Of a stretch of DNA of 64,000 nt, positions 1-7,878 are shown one piece after another (positions within the stretch are counted from its first letter, which is position 1; every line of letters starts with the position of its first letter). The DNA comes from Butyricimonas synergistica DSM 23225. GTDB lineage: Bacteria > Bacteroidota > Bacteroidia > Bacteroidales > Marinifilaceae. The DNA is taken from positions 126,175-190,174 of the forward strand of contig NZ_KB903360.1 in assembly GCF_000379665.1 (NCBI RefSeq). The letters are read 5' to 3'. Below the pieces are notes generated by a model. That model was not told the DNA's origin and searched no databases. It saw only the letters and a program-made list of their open reading frames with translations. The translations under genes were made by a program, and so were the position numbers.

Positions 1-3000
1 ATAAATCACCATTCTATTGTTTTTCACCATCAATCGCTCTATTCCCAAGTCAATACATCTTTGCCGTATCCGTACAACCTCCATCAAGCCACTTACCTGC
101 TCCGGAATCTCCCCAAACCGATCTCGCATCTCGACCTCGAAACGCTGCAAAGCACTTTCGTCCGTGATATTATCCAATTCCCGGTACAAACGAATTCGCT
201 CGCTCACGTTTTCCACGTAAGTGTCCGGTATCAACAAAGCAAAATCGGTATCGATCACGCAATCCGTTGTGAAAGCGGTAGGCCCATCCGTTTGCTCTTT
301 TTGCAATTCCGGGAACTCCTCATCCCGCAACTCGAGCAATGCCTCATTCAAAATACGTTGATAAGCCTCGTACCCAATTTCCGCAATAAAGCCCGATTGC
401 TCTCCCCCCAGGATATTCCCGGCTCCGCGAATATCCAAATCCTGCATAGCGATGTTGAAACCACTACCCAGTCCGCTAAAATCTTCGATTGCCTTCAACC
501 GCCGCCGGGCATCCGAATTTACTAACTCCAAGGGAGGAGCCAACAAATAACAGAAAGCCTTTCGGTTGGAGCGTCCCACTCGTCCTCGCAACTGATGCAA
601 ATCACTCAGCCCGTAGTTTTGTGCTTGATTTATAATAATGGTATTGGCATTCGGAATATCCAACCCGGACTCCACAATAGTCGTGGCAATCAACACATCA
701 TAATCCCCCCGGATGAAATCATGCATAACGGTTTCCAATTCCTCCCCGCTCATTTGCCCGTGCCCCACGCAACTTTTTATTCCCGGCACCAAACGATGTA
801 TCATGTACTGGATATCCCGGATATTATCTACCCGGTTGTGAATAAAGAAGATTTGTCCACCACGACTCACTTCATATGTAATCGCATCTTTAATGATTTT
901 CTCGTCAAACCGGTGTAACTCTGTCACAATCGGATACCGGTTAGGCGGCGGCGTCCGGATAATCGACATATCACGTGCCCCCATCAACGAGAACTGCAAT
1001 GTACGCGGAATCGGTGTTGCCGTCATGGTGATCGTATCCACGTTCAGCTTCAAACGCTTCAATTTTTCCTTTACAGCCACCCCGAATTTCTGTTCCTCAT
1101 CCACGACCAGCAACCCGAGGTCTTTAAACTTCACGTCACTGCTTGTCAGGCGATGTGTACCTATAATAATATCTACTTTCCCCTCTTCCAGATCTTTTAG
1201 AACTCGTTTGATATCCGCACTTTTCTTCATCCGGCTGATATATTCTACCCGGCAAGGCATCCCCTCCAAACGCTTTTTGAAAGTATTGTAATGCTGATAA
1301 GCCAATACAGTTGTCGGAACAAGTACAGCCACCTGCTTACTATCCGCCACGGCTTTAAACGCTGCCCGAATAGCAACCTCCGTCTTCCCGAAGCCGACAT
1401 CTCCACACACCAAACGATCCATCACGTGAGGTTTCTCCATATCCTCTTTCACCGCCTGAATAGCCTTCATCTGGTCGGGCGTCTCCTCATACATGAAAGA
1501 AGCCTCCAACTCATCCTGCAAGAAACTGTCTTTCGAAAATGCATAAGCCTCCTCACGACGGCGTTTGGCATACAAGGCAATTAACTCTCTGGCAATATCC
1601 TTCACCCGGGATTTCGTTCGCTGCTTCAACTTATTCCATGCCTCGCCTCCTAACTTGCTCACGGCTGGAGGCTCCCCTTCCTTTCCCTTGTATTTGGATA
1701 TCTTATGCAAGGAATGCAAACTCACGTACAATTCGGCATTATTTTTATAGACCAAACGTATCGCCTCTTGCACCCGACCGTCATTACTTATCTTTGTCAA
1801 TCCCCCGAAACGCCCGATACCGTGATCGATATGCACCACGTAATCGCCGGGATGCAAGTTCTGCAATTCACTAATCGTGATAGACTCTCGCCCCTTGCGT
1901 ATTTGAGTCGTCTTCAAACGGTACTTCTGGTAACGGTCAAAAATCTGGTGTTCCGTGTACACGCATATTTTAACATCCGCATCACTAAATCCCTCATGCA
2001 CCGTCCCTTCCACCGGGACAAAATTAACCGAGTGCCCTTTGTCCGAAAATATATCCCTCAAACGCTGCAATTGCATATCATTTGTCGAACAAAGATATAT
2101 CGTATAACCATCTTGCTGTTTATCCAACAAATGTTCCGCCAACAAATCGAATTGCTTGTTGACAGCGGACTGCACTTCAGCCTCCAGACGAAGCACATCC
2201 CCCCGGAAATAAAGTTCCGGTCCCCACTCGATCACGCTATTTTTCTCAATCGATAGAAATAGTTCCTCCGCCCCTATCAACAATTCTCCGGCATCTTCCT
2301 CTTTCAACGTCTTGATTCGATCATGAATCAACAACGAATTCTTCAACCACCACGTCGTTTCTTTCCCCAAAAACTCTGTCAATCCCACGTTTGACTCTTT
2401 TCTCGTTGCTTCGCTCAAATCGGGGACAATAACCACTCGTTCAATTAACTGCTCGGACAATTGCGTTTCCACGTCAAAATAACGAATGCTTTCTACTTCA
2501 TCCCCGAAAAAGTCTATTCGCACGGGGCGCTCTTCTGCAAACGAATAAACATCAACGATACTACCCCGAATAGAGAATTGCCCGGGTTCATACACGAAAT
2601 CACTACGCTCGAACCCGTACTCGGAAAGCAAAGATTCCAGAAAAGAGATAGATAACTTTTCGCCTTTAGCCACGGGCATCGACATATCTGCAAGCACGGC
2701 TTTACTGACTACTTTCTCGGCTAAAGCCTCCGTGTAAGTCACCACCATTCCCACTTGTTTCGCGGTCAAAGCATTCAACACCTCCGTGCGCACCAGTATC
2801 GAATCGTTATCCTTATCCTCGAAATTACCAGCCCGGCGATAAGAAGAAGGCAAGAACCGCACATTTTCTTCGTCAAAAAAAGTCAACAGATCATTATAGA
2901 AATAAGCAGCTTCCTCCTTATCGTTCATCACGAACAATTGAAGACTCCCCATCTCCTGCCCGACATTAGCACCGACAAACGAAACTATCGACCCGATCCC

Positions 3001-3105
3001 ATTTTCCAGCTTTACCTTTATTCCCGGACGTTCTCTCAAACGCCGAGTGATTTTCTGGACAACAGGATGAGCCTGAAATAATTTCAATAATTCCTTTGCT
3101 TCCAA
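1..3105 (-). CDS. mfd: transcription-repair coupling factor Mfd (partial, C-terminus outside window)
   Basis: DNA translocase that removes RNA polymerase stalled at lesions and recruits the UvrABC repair machinery. About 1035 residues are present; roughly the last 90 expected for the family lie beyond base 1. The RecG-like motor is visible in translation: Walker A GDVGFGKTE near 1390-1420 and the DEEQ Walker B box near 1090-1115. The N-terminal UvrB-like part precedes them. No ATG or GTG exists at the 5' end: an in-frame TAA lies five codons upstream and the first usable codon is TTG at 3105, preceded by AGAGGA at suitable spacing. The gene follows the queA terminator, so it is probably transcribed separately. 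Family assignment is very secure; the TTG start is an inference. Confidence 0.95.
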   Translation of the reverse strand, partial: MEAKELLKLFQAHPVVQKITRRLRERPGIKVKLENGIGSIVSFVGANVGQEMGSLQLFVMNDKEEAAYFYNDLLTFFDEENVRFLPSSYRRAGNFEDKDNDSILVRTEVLNALTAKQVGMVVTYTEALAEKVVSKAVLADMSMPVAKGEKLSISFLESLLSEYGFERSDFVYEPGQFSIRGSIVDVYSFAEERPVRIDFFGDEVESIRYFDVETQLSEQLIERVVIVPDLSEATRKESNVGLTEFLGKETTWWLKNSLLIHDRIKTLKEEDAGELLIGAEELFLSIEKNSVIEWGPELYFRGDVLRLEAEVQSAVNKQFDLLAEHLLDKQQDGYTIYLCSTNDMQLQRLRDIFSDKGHSVNFVPVEGTVHEGFSDADVKICVYTEHQIFDRYQKYRLKTTQIRKGRESITISELQNLHPGDYVVHIDHGIGRFGGLTKISNDGRVQEAIRLVYKNNAELYVSLHSLHKISKYKGKEGEPPAVSKLGGEAWNKLKQRTKSRVKDIARELIALYAKRRREEAYAFSKDSFLQDELEASFMYEETPDQMKAIQAVKEDMEKPHVMDRLVCGDVGFGKTEVAIRAAFKAVADSKQVAVLVPTTVLAYQHYNTFKKRLEGMPCRVEYISRMKKSADIKRVLKDLEEGKVDIIIGTHRLTSSDVKFKDLGLLVVDEEQKFGVAVKEKLKRLKLNVDTITMTATPIPRTLQFSLMGARDMSIIRTPPPNRYPIVTELHRFDEKIIKDAITYEVSRGGQIFFIHNRVDNIRDIQYMIHRLVPGIKSCVGHGQMSGEELETVMHDFIRGDYDVLIATTIVESGLDIPNANTIIINQAQNYGLSDLHQLRGRVGRSNRKAFCYLLAPPLELVNSDARRRLKAIEDFSGLGSGFNIAMQDLDIRGAGNILGGEQSGFIAEIGYEAYQRILNEALLELRDEEFPELQKEQTDGPTAFTTDCVIDTDFALLIPDTYVENVSERIRLYRELDNITDESALQRFEVEMRDRFGEIPEQVSGLMEVVRIRQRCIDLGIERLMVKNNRMVIY

Positions 3106-3121
3106 ATTATATCCTCTTTAT

Positions 3122-3152
3122 CAAAAAAACGGCACACCTTTCAGCATACCGT
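3122..3152 (-). terminator. terminator downstream of queA
   Basis: On the minus strand ACGGTATGC and GTGTGCCGT form a stem with G-T wobbles around a six-base loop, followed directly by a run of seven T. It lies between the queA stop and the mfd start and would end the ftsX-queA transcript. Confidence 0.7.
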
Positions 3153-3178
3153 CTATCTATATTTTTAAATAAGCCCAA

Positions 3179-4228
3179 TCATATGATTAGCATAGCATCC
3201 CCATAAGTTCCGAATCTATACTTTTCTTTGACAGCAACATCATAAGCCTCCATCACGTAATCATATCCCCCGAAAGCGGCAACCATCATCAATAAAGTAG
3301 AATAAGGCAAATGGAAATTGGAAATAAATGCATCCGGCACACTGAAATCATAAGGAGGGAATATGAATTTATTCGTCCATCCATCAAATTCCGTCAAACG
3401 TCCTTTTGTTGTTACACAACTTTCCAGCGTACGTACAACAGTTGTCCCCACGGCACATATCTTACGCTTTTCATCTTTCGCATCATTCACGATTTTCACA
3501 GTTTCCGACCCCACGATAATCTGTTCCGAATCCATCTTATGCTTGGTCAAATCCTCAACATCCACTTCCCGGAAATTACCCAAACCGACGTGCAACGTGA
3601 CAAACGCAAAATCAATACCCTTGATTTCCATACGTTTCATTAGCTCCCGGCTAAAATGCATTCCGGCAGTCGGGGCTGCAACAGCTCCCTCGTTTTTGGC
3701 AAAAATAGTCTGGTAATTTTCGGCATCCTCCGGCTCTACCTTCCGGTTAATAAAGCGCGGTAGCGGAGTTTCTCCCAAGGCGTACAATTCTTTTTTAAAT
3801 TCTTCGTATTCCCCGTCATACAAGAAACGTAAGGTTCTTCCCCGGGAAGTCGTATTATCGATCACCTCAGCCACCATACTGTCGTCTTCCCCGAAGTACA
3901 ACTTGTTACCGATACGAATCTTCCGAGCCGGATCAACCAACACGTCCCAAATACGCAATTCCGGATTTAACTCTCTCAACAAGAATACCTCAATCTCCGC
4001 TCCGGTCTTTTCTTTGTTTCCATATAGCCGAGCCGGAAATACCTTGGAGTCATTAAATACGAACACATCCTTTTCTCCAAAATAATCAATTACATCCTTG
4101 AATACCTTGTGTTCAATCTTTCCGGTCTTCCGATCCAATACCATTAAACGAGCTTCATCCCGATTCGGCGTCGGGTGCAAAGCGATTAACTCCGGCGGCA
4201 ACTTATATTTAAACTTTGATAGTTTCAT
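3179..4228 (-). CDS. queA: S-adenosylmethionine:tRNA ribosyltransferase-isomerase QueA
   Basis: Transfers and isomerises the ribosyl group of S-adenosylmethionine onto 7-aminomethyl-7-deazaguanine in tRNA, giving epoxyqueuosine. The 349-residue product has the family's typical length and pattern: N-terminal [43 protein letters not shown] and the C-terminal [16 protein letters not shown] block. A TTG three codons earlier (4237) also opens the frame, but ATG at 4228 is preferred because homologues start with MKLS. It is the last gene of the ftsX-DUF3098-uppP-truB-queA cluster, 37 bases after truB, and is followed by a terminator. Confidence 0.96.
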   Translation of the reverse strand: MKLSKFKYKLPPELIALHPTPNRDEARLMVLDRKTGKIEHKVFKDVIDYFGEKDVFVFNDSKVFPARLYGNKEKTGAEIEVFLLRELNPELRIWDVLVDPARKIRIGNKLYFGEDDSMVAEVIDNTTSRGRTLRFLYDGEYEEFKKELYALGETPLPRFINRKVEPEDAENYQTIFAKNEGAVAAPTAGMHFSRELMKRMEIKGIDFAFVTLHVGLGNFREVDVEDLTKHKMDSEQIIVGSETVKIVNDAKDEKRKICAVGTTVVRTLESCVTTKGRLTEFDGWTNKFIFPPYDFSVPDAFISNFHLPYSTLLMMVAAFGGYDYVMEAYDVAVKEKYRFGTYGDAMLII

Positions 4229-4265
4229 GTTGAACAATTTTATATATTAACCAAATCTTGCTAAA

Positions 4266-4982
4266 TTACAAATTTTCTCCTAAAATCCCAATAATTTCAT
4301 CTATTTTAAATCCATACTCCACTCGAAAGTCCCCTACTCGAGTCCTTCTCAACGCAGAAAGATGCGAACCGCTCCCGCAAGCTTTTCCCAAATCATGCGC
4401 CAAAGAACGAATATACGTTCCCTTGCTGCAAACAATTCGAAGTTCCACTACCGGAAACTCTGCTTTCAATATTTCAATCTCCTTCACCATCACTTTCCGG
4501 CTCTTCATTTCAACCTCATCTCCCCGGCGTGCCATCTCGTAAGCACGAACGCCATCCACCCGAACCGCCGAATAAGTAGGCGGGAATTGCTCTATCTCCC
4601 CGACAAACTGCCGAACAGCTTGTTCCAATCGCTCCCGATCAACATGTGTATACGGGAATTCGGCATCAAAAGATGTTTCCAAATCAAAAGAAGGTGTCGT
4701 ATGCCCGAAAGTAATCTCTGCCACGTATTCCTTCTCCTGTCCCATGTACTCCTCTATATTTTTCGTTTCTTTCCCCACGCAAACAATCACGACTCCTGTC
4801 GCTAACGGGTCTAACGTTCCCGCGTGCCCCACCTTGATTTTCCCGTATCCCTTCCTTAGGCAAATACGAATCTTGTTTACCACATCGAAAGACGTCCAAC
4901 GCAATGGTTTATCCACCACGAGAACAGCCCCCGCACGAAAATCATCTCCTTCCCGAAAACGTATATTCCCCCAGTCTTTCAT
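4266..4982 (-). CDS. truB: tRNA pseudouridine(55) synthase TruB
   Basis: Makes pseudouridine at position 55 in the T loop of tRNAs. The 238-residue protein has VDKPLRWTSFDVV near the N-terminus, then the catalytic box GHAGTLDPLATGV with its aspartate nucleophile, the RVDGVRAYEMAR segment and the KGTYIRSLAHDLG block. The frame opens upstream at 5036, but the ATG at 4982 overlaps the uppP stop as TAATG and gives the expected N-terminus (MKDWG), so translation is probably coupled to uppP. Confidence 0.95.
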   Translation of the reverse strand: MKDWGNIRFREGDDFRAGAVLVVDKPLRWTSFDVVNKIRICLRKGYGKIKVGHAGTLDPLATGVVIVCVGKETKNIEEYMGQEKEYVAEITFGHTTPSFDLETSFDAEFPYTHVDRERLEQAVRQFVGEIEQFPPTYSAVRVDGVRAYEMARRGDEVEMKSRKVMVKEIEILKAEFPVVELRIVCSKGTYIRSLAHDLGKACGSGSHLSALRRTRVGDFRVEYGFKIDEIIGILGENL

Positions 4983-5770
4983 TATCCCAACACAATCGTC
5001 AATATACCGGCTATCGCACAATAAAGTGCGAACCAAATCAATTTTCCCTTCTTCACGATATTAATCATCCAACGGCAAGCTATACATCCCGACACGAAAG
5101 CCGCAACAAACCCTACAAGCAAAGAAACCGCAGAGATTCCGCTCTCGGCAGGACTAAAACCACCTTTCATCAAATCGAGAAATGCTTCTCCCAATATCGG
5201 GATCAATACCATCAGGAACGAGAATTTAGCCACCGCTTCTTTTTTATTTCCCAATAAAATACCTGTCGCTATCGTCGATCCGGAACGGGACAACCCCGGC
5301 AAGACCGCACAAGCCTGCGCCAAACCAATCACCAAAGCATCCCAATAGGATATTTTCTCTTTCACCCGTGGCTTGGCATAATAAGCAAACGCAAGCAACA
5401 GAGCCGTCACCAACAACATACACCCCACGACCAGCAACCCAGAACCAAATAACTCTTCCACGTAATCCTTAAAACAGAATCCCACGATAGCTACCGGAAT
5501 CATAGAAAGGAATATCTTCAACACGTAAGCCATCTCGTCATTGTACTTGAACGTAAAGAATCCCTTGAAAAGTACCGAAACCTCTTTCCACAATATCACG
5601 ATCGTGCTACAAACCGTCGCCGCATGCACTGCCACGGCAAACGTCAGATTTTCTTCCCCCTGTATACCGAATAAAGCACTAAATATCTGCAAATGACCGG
5701 AACTACTTACCGGTAAAAACTCAGTCAATCCTTGGATTATGCCAAGAACCAATGCTTGAAACCACTCCAT
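4982..5770 (-). CDS. uppP: undecaprenyl-diphosphatase UppP (BacA)
   Basis: Integral membrane phosphatase that recycles undecaprenyl diphosphate to the monophosphate carrier for peptidoglycan and other envelope polymers; it confers bacitracin tolerance in known systems. The 262-residue product is polytopic and has both family signatures: [14 protein letters not shown] at residues 14-27 and PGLSRSGST in the middle. Its stop overlaps the truB start by one base. Placement after ftsX and the DUF3098 gene is a recurrent Bacteroidetes arrangement. Confidence 0.96.
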   Translation of the reverse strand: MEWFQALVLGIIQGLTEFLPVSSSGHLQIFSALFGIQGEENLTFAVAVHAATVCSTIVILWKEVSVLFKGFFTFKYNDEMAYVLKIFLSMIPVAIVGFCFKDYVEELFGSGLLVVGCMLLVTALLLAFAYYAKPRVKEKISYWDALVIGLAQACAVLPGLSRSGSTIATGILLGNKKEAVAKFSFLMVLIPILGEAFLDLMKGGFSPAESGISAVSLLVGFVAAFVSGCIACRWMINIVKKGKLIWFALYCAIAGILTIVLG

Positions 5771-5775
5771 CTATT

Positions 5776-5806
5776 AATTGAAAATTGAAAATTGAAAATT
5801 GAAAAT
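5776..5806. repeat. ATTGAAA heptamer tandem repeat
   Basis: Just over four tandem copies of ATTGAAA lie between the DUF3098 and uppP genes. A shorter copy of the same unit lies at 60290-60306. No function is visible. Confidence 0.85.
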
Positions 5807-5838
5807 GCACGCACACCAATATTCAATTACATTAATAT

Positions 5839-6099
5839 TTATTTTTCTTCTTCTTTCTCTTTAGGCTTTCTCATGATGCCCCAGAACACGAAACCGAAGC
5901 CAAACAACACGACGATCGGGGCTAACGTGATTCTTCTGAAACTGAAAATATCATAATTAAACGTTTCGGGGGAATCTGCCCCACCACCCATCATTAACAG
6001 GAATCCGATTACAACAATCCCGAAACCGATAAGAATCATCTTGTAATTATCTTTCGGTATAGGAAATCCGTCTTTTTTTTCGTTTAAAATTCTTGCCAT
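5839..6099 (-). CDS. DUF3098 small membrane protein
   Basis: An 86-residue protein with two hydrophobic segments (about residues 20-40 and 58-74), a short periplasmic or loop region between them and a charged lysine/glutamate tail. This matches DUF3098, a Bacteroidetes family of unknown function usually found between ftsX and uppP, exactly as here (11 bases after ftsX). The context suggests an envelope or cell-division role, which is inference only. Confidence 0.85.
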   Translation of the reverse strand: MARILNEKKDGFPIPKDNYKMILIGFGIVVIGFLLMMGGGADSPETFNYDIFSFRRITLAPIVVLFGFGFVFWGIMRKPKEKEEEK

Positions 6100-6109
6100 A
6101 TATTTCTAT

Positions 6110-6976
6110 TTACGCGTATATTTCATTCAAATCCTTGTTCAAATACATCCGTACAGAGAACCACGCCGAGAAAAACGACAACAGCACCCCGGAAAGCATC
6201 ACGAACCCGACCATCATCACAATAACATCCATATGCATGATATTAATCACCTTACCAATATTCTCCTGTGCAAAGAATATCGCACCCAACAGAATCAGAT
6301 TAGCGATCAACGCACCAAAAAATCCCCGCCACATACTTCCATACACGAAAGGTTTACAAATAAAAAACGGTGTTGCCCCAACCAATTGCATCGTCTTAAT
6401 TAATAGACGCTGGGAATACACCGCCAAATGAATCGTGTTACGAATCAACGTGAACGAGATCAATACCAACACTGCCCCCACGATCAGGAACAATAAAGTA
6501 ATACGATGAATATTCTCGTTTATACTCTCTATCATGGATTTCTGGTAATACACCTCCTGAATAATATCAAACCGGGCTAACCCTTTCTCGATAACCGCCA
6601 GGGAATCGTTATTCGCATACTCCGGATTCAAACGAATCTCGATCGACGGCAACAATGGATTTCCACCCAGTATCGCCTCGAAATCTTCTCCCATCTCCTT
6701 TTTAAAAGAGCGAGCCGCTTGTTCTTTCGTGATATAAGTCGAAGAATAAACAAAAGGACGGGTATCCAGAATCTTCTGCACCCGCTTGATTTCCGCCTCA
6801 TTCGTGTTATCCTTCACGATCACCGCAAAACCGATATTCCTTCTCACGTGATCCGATACCACCCGGGCATTCAATAAAATAAACACAAGCATACCCACCA
6901 CGATCAACACCAGAGAAATACTGATCGTGGAAACAAAATATGAACTTTTTCCTCTTTTGCTTCCTGTACTCGACAT
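6110..6976 (-). CDS. ftsX: cell division protein FtsX (permease)
   Basis: Transmembrane partner of the FtsE ATPase, a complex that in characterised bacteria activates peptidoglycan hydrolases at the septum. The 288-residue product has an N-terminal transmembrane helix (about 17-38), an extracytoplasmic domain containing ARFDIIQEVYYQKSMIE, and three more helices in the C-terminal half, the normal FtsX topology. ftsE is not next to it, which is common in Bacteroidetes. The ATG at 6976 follows a good promoter. It starts a tight minus-strand cluster with the DUF3098 gene, uppP, truB and queA. Confidence 0.93.
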   Translation of the reverse strand: MSSTGSKRGKSSYFVSTISISLVLIVVGMLVFILLNARVVSDHVRRNIGFAVIVKDNTNEAEIKRVQKILDTRPFVYSSTYITKEQAARSFKKEMGEDFEAILGGNPLLPSIEIRLNPEYANNDSLAVIEKGLARFDIIQEVYYQKSMIESINENIHRITLLFLIVGAVLVLISFTLIRNTIHLAVYSQRLLIKTMQLVGATPFFICKPFVYGSMWRGFFGALIANLILLGAIFFAQENIGKVINIMHMDVIVMMVGFVMLSGVLLSFFSAWFSVRMYLNKDLNEIYA

Positions 6977-6998
6977 TTTCTTGTCTTAAAAAACTTGA

Positions 6999-7029
6999 CA
7001 AATATAATCATTCTGCTCCCGAGAACAAT
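6999..7029 (-). promoter_or_regulatory. promoter for ftsX cluster
   Basis: On the minus strand TATATTTG (7006-6999) is a perfect TAnnTTTG -7 element, with ATTG 19 bases upstream (7029-7026) as a -33 element. The start codon of ftsX is 22 bases downstream. Confidence 0.7.
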
Positions 7030-7141
7030 CAATTCAGGAAAAAAATCCTAAAAACTCTTCATCAGCCCCTCAAATAACTACATGAATAACAGATTTTAAG
7101 AAATAGAACGAAAAAATCTACCGTTTTTTCTTCCCAAACCC

Positions 7142-7172
7142 TTTGCACGTATTAAAAATTGCTCTATATTTG
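7142..7172 (+). promoter_or_regulatory. promoter for the tRNA-Gly/tRNA-Leu pair
   Basis: TTTG at 7142-7145 and TATATTTG at 7165-7172 are separated by 19 bases, a textbook Bacteroidetes primary-sigma promoter about 50 bases before the tRNA-Gly gene. Confidence 0.8.
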
Positions 7173-7222
7173 CAATCGCAAAAAATGGAAAGCGTTCCTG
7201 TTCAAGTTTTGCAAGCAATCAT

Positions 7223-7298
7223 GCGAAAATAGCTCAGTTGGTAGAGCATAACCTTGCCAAGGTTAGGGTCGCGGGTTCGAGTCCCGTTTTTCGCTCCA
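7223..7298 (+). tRNA. tRNA-Gly (GCC)
   Basis: A cloverleaf can be folded: acceptor GCGAAAA pairs with TTTTCGC, the D arm is TAGCTCAGTTGGTAGAGCA, the anticodon stem TAACC/GGTTA frames loop TTGCCAA (anticodon GCC), and the T arm contains GGTTCGAGTCC. A CCA follows the discriminator base and appears genome-encoded. Confidence 0.96.
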
Positions 7299-7302
7299 AG
7301 TT

Positions 7303-7387
7303 GCTCGAGTGGTGGAATCGGTAGACACGCGGGACTTAAAATCCCGTGGCCATTGCGGCTGTGCGGGTTCAAGTCCCGCCTCGAGTA
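7303..7387 (+). tRNA. tRNA-Leu (TAA)
   Basis: Class II tRNA of 85 bases with acceptor GCTCGAG/CTCGAGT, anticodon stem CGGGA/TCCCG around CTTAAAA (anticodon TAA), a variable arm and the T loop GGTTCAAGTCC. It lies four bases after tRNA-Gly and is presumably cotranscribed. Confidence 0.96.
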
Positions 7388-7400
7388 CAGACATTTTAGA

Positions 7401-7430
7401 GAGTTAGCATTAATTGCTAACTCTTTTTTA
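7401..7430 (+). terminator. terminator after the tRNA pair
   Basis: GAGTTAGCA and TGCTAACTC form a perfect nine-base-pair stem around TTAAT, followed by a run of T: a strong intrinsic terminator on the plus strand. Confidence 0.85.
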
Positions 7431-7491
7431 TTAGTATTCTCTATCCTAATTTCTTATTCGAACAAAAGCAATTTCTACCCCCAAAAATAGC

Positions 7492-7741
7492 TTAATCAAA
7501 TTCTCGCAAATCAGTGGAAACATTTTCTAATTCGTCGGTTACAACCGACGAATTAACCCTATAACCAACAGAAATAACCATATCCAAATTATAATATGTG
7601 ATAAGATATGATTCTCTTAACTATTCTCCAACCTTCTTCTTGAACTTGTGCATTTTTCACATAAGTTGCATCTTCATATAGCTCTTCTATATTGTAAATA
7701 TTTCAGATATGATTAACTATTACGGTTATTACGCTCAATCT
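7492..7741 (-). pseudogene. decayed RhuM-family gene fragment
   Basis: Minus-strand translation gives a mosaic of RhuM (virulence RhuM/Fic-associated) motifs: SVITVIVNHI, an in-frame stop, NIEELYEDATYVKNAQVQ EEGWRIVKRIISYH, then after a frameshift near 7590 NLDMVISVGYRVNS and a short unrelated tail ending at a TAA. In intact RhuM proteins these blocks follow each other in one frame. The fragment lacks the N-terminus and the C-terminal half. A 12-bp inverted repeat at 7529-7554 falls at the point where homology ends. Identity rests on remembered family motifs, mainly the NLDMIISVGYRVNS signature. Confidence 0.6.
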
Positions 7742-7819
7742 ACATGAATAGATATTAGCAAAACTACCTAGAATATCAGAAAAACAAATGATTAACACCA
7801 TTTTCTTCGCCAACGATTC

Positions 7820-7857
7820 GAGCAAACAAAAGCCTGCAGCCATCAGGCTACAGGCTT
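7820..7857 (-). terminator. terminator downstream of clpB
   Basis: On the minus strand AAGCCTGTAGCC and GGCTGCAGGCTT form a twelve-base-pair stem with one G-T pair around a four-base loop, followed by TTTGTTTGC. It starts about 20 bases after the clpB stop codon. Confidence 0.8.
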
Positions 7858-7878
7858 CTACATTACATGTATAATAAT

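Noticed and set aside
7529-7554. Perfect 12-bp inverted repeat with a 2-base loop as an operator or terminator
   Set aside because: It lies inside the RhuM pseudogene translation, has no U-tract and no gene start nearby; probably a by-product of decay.
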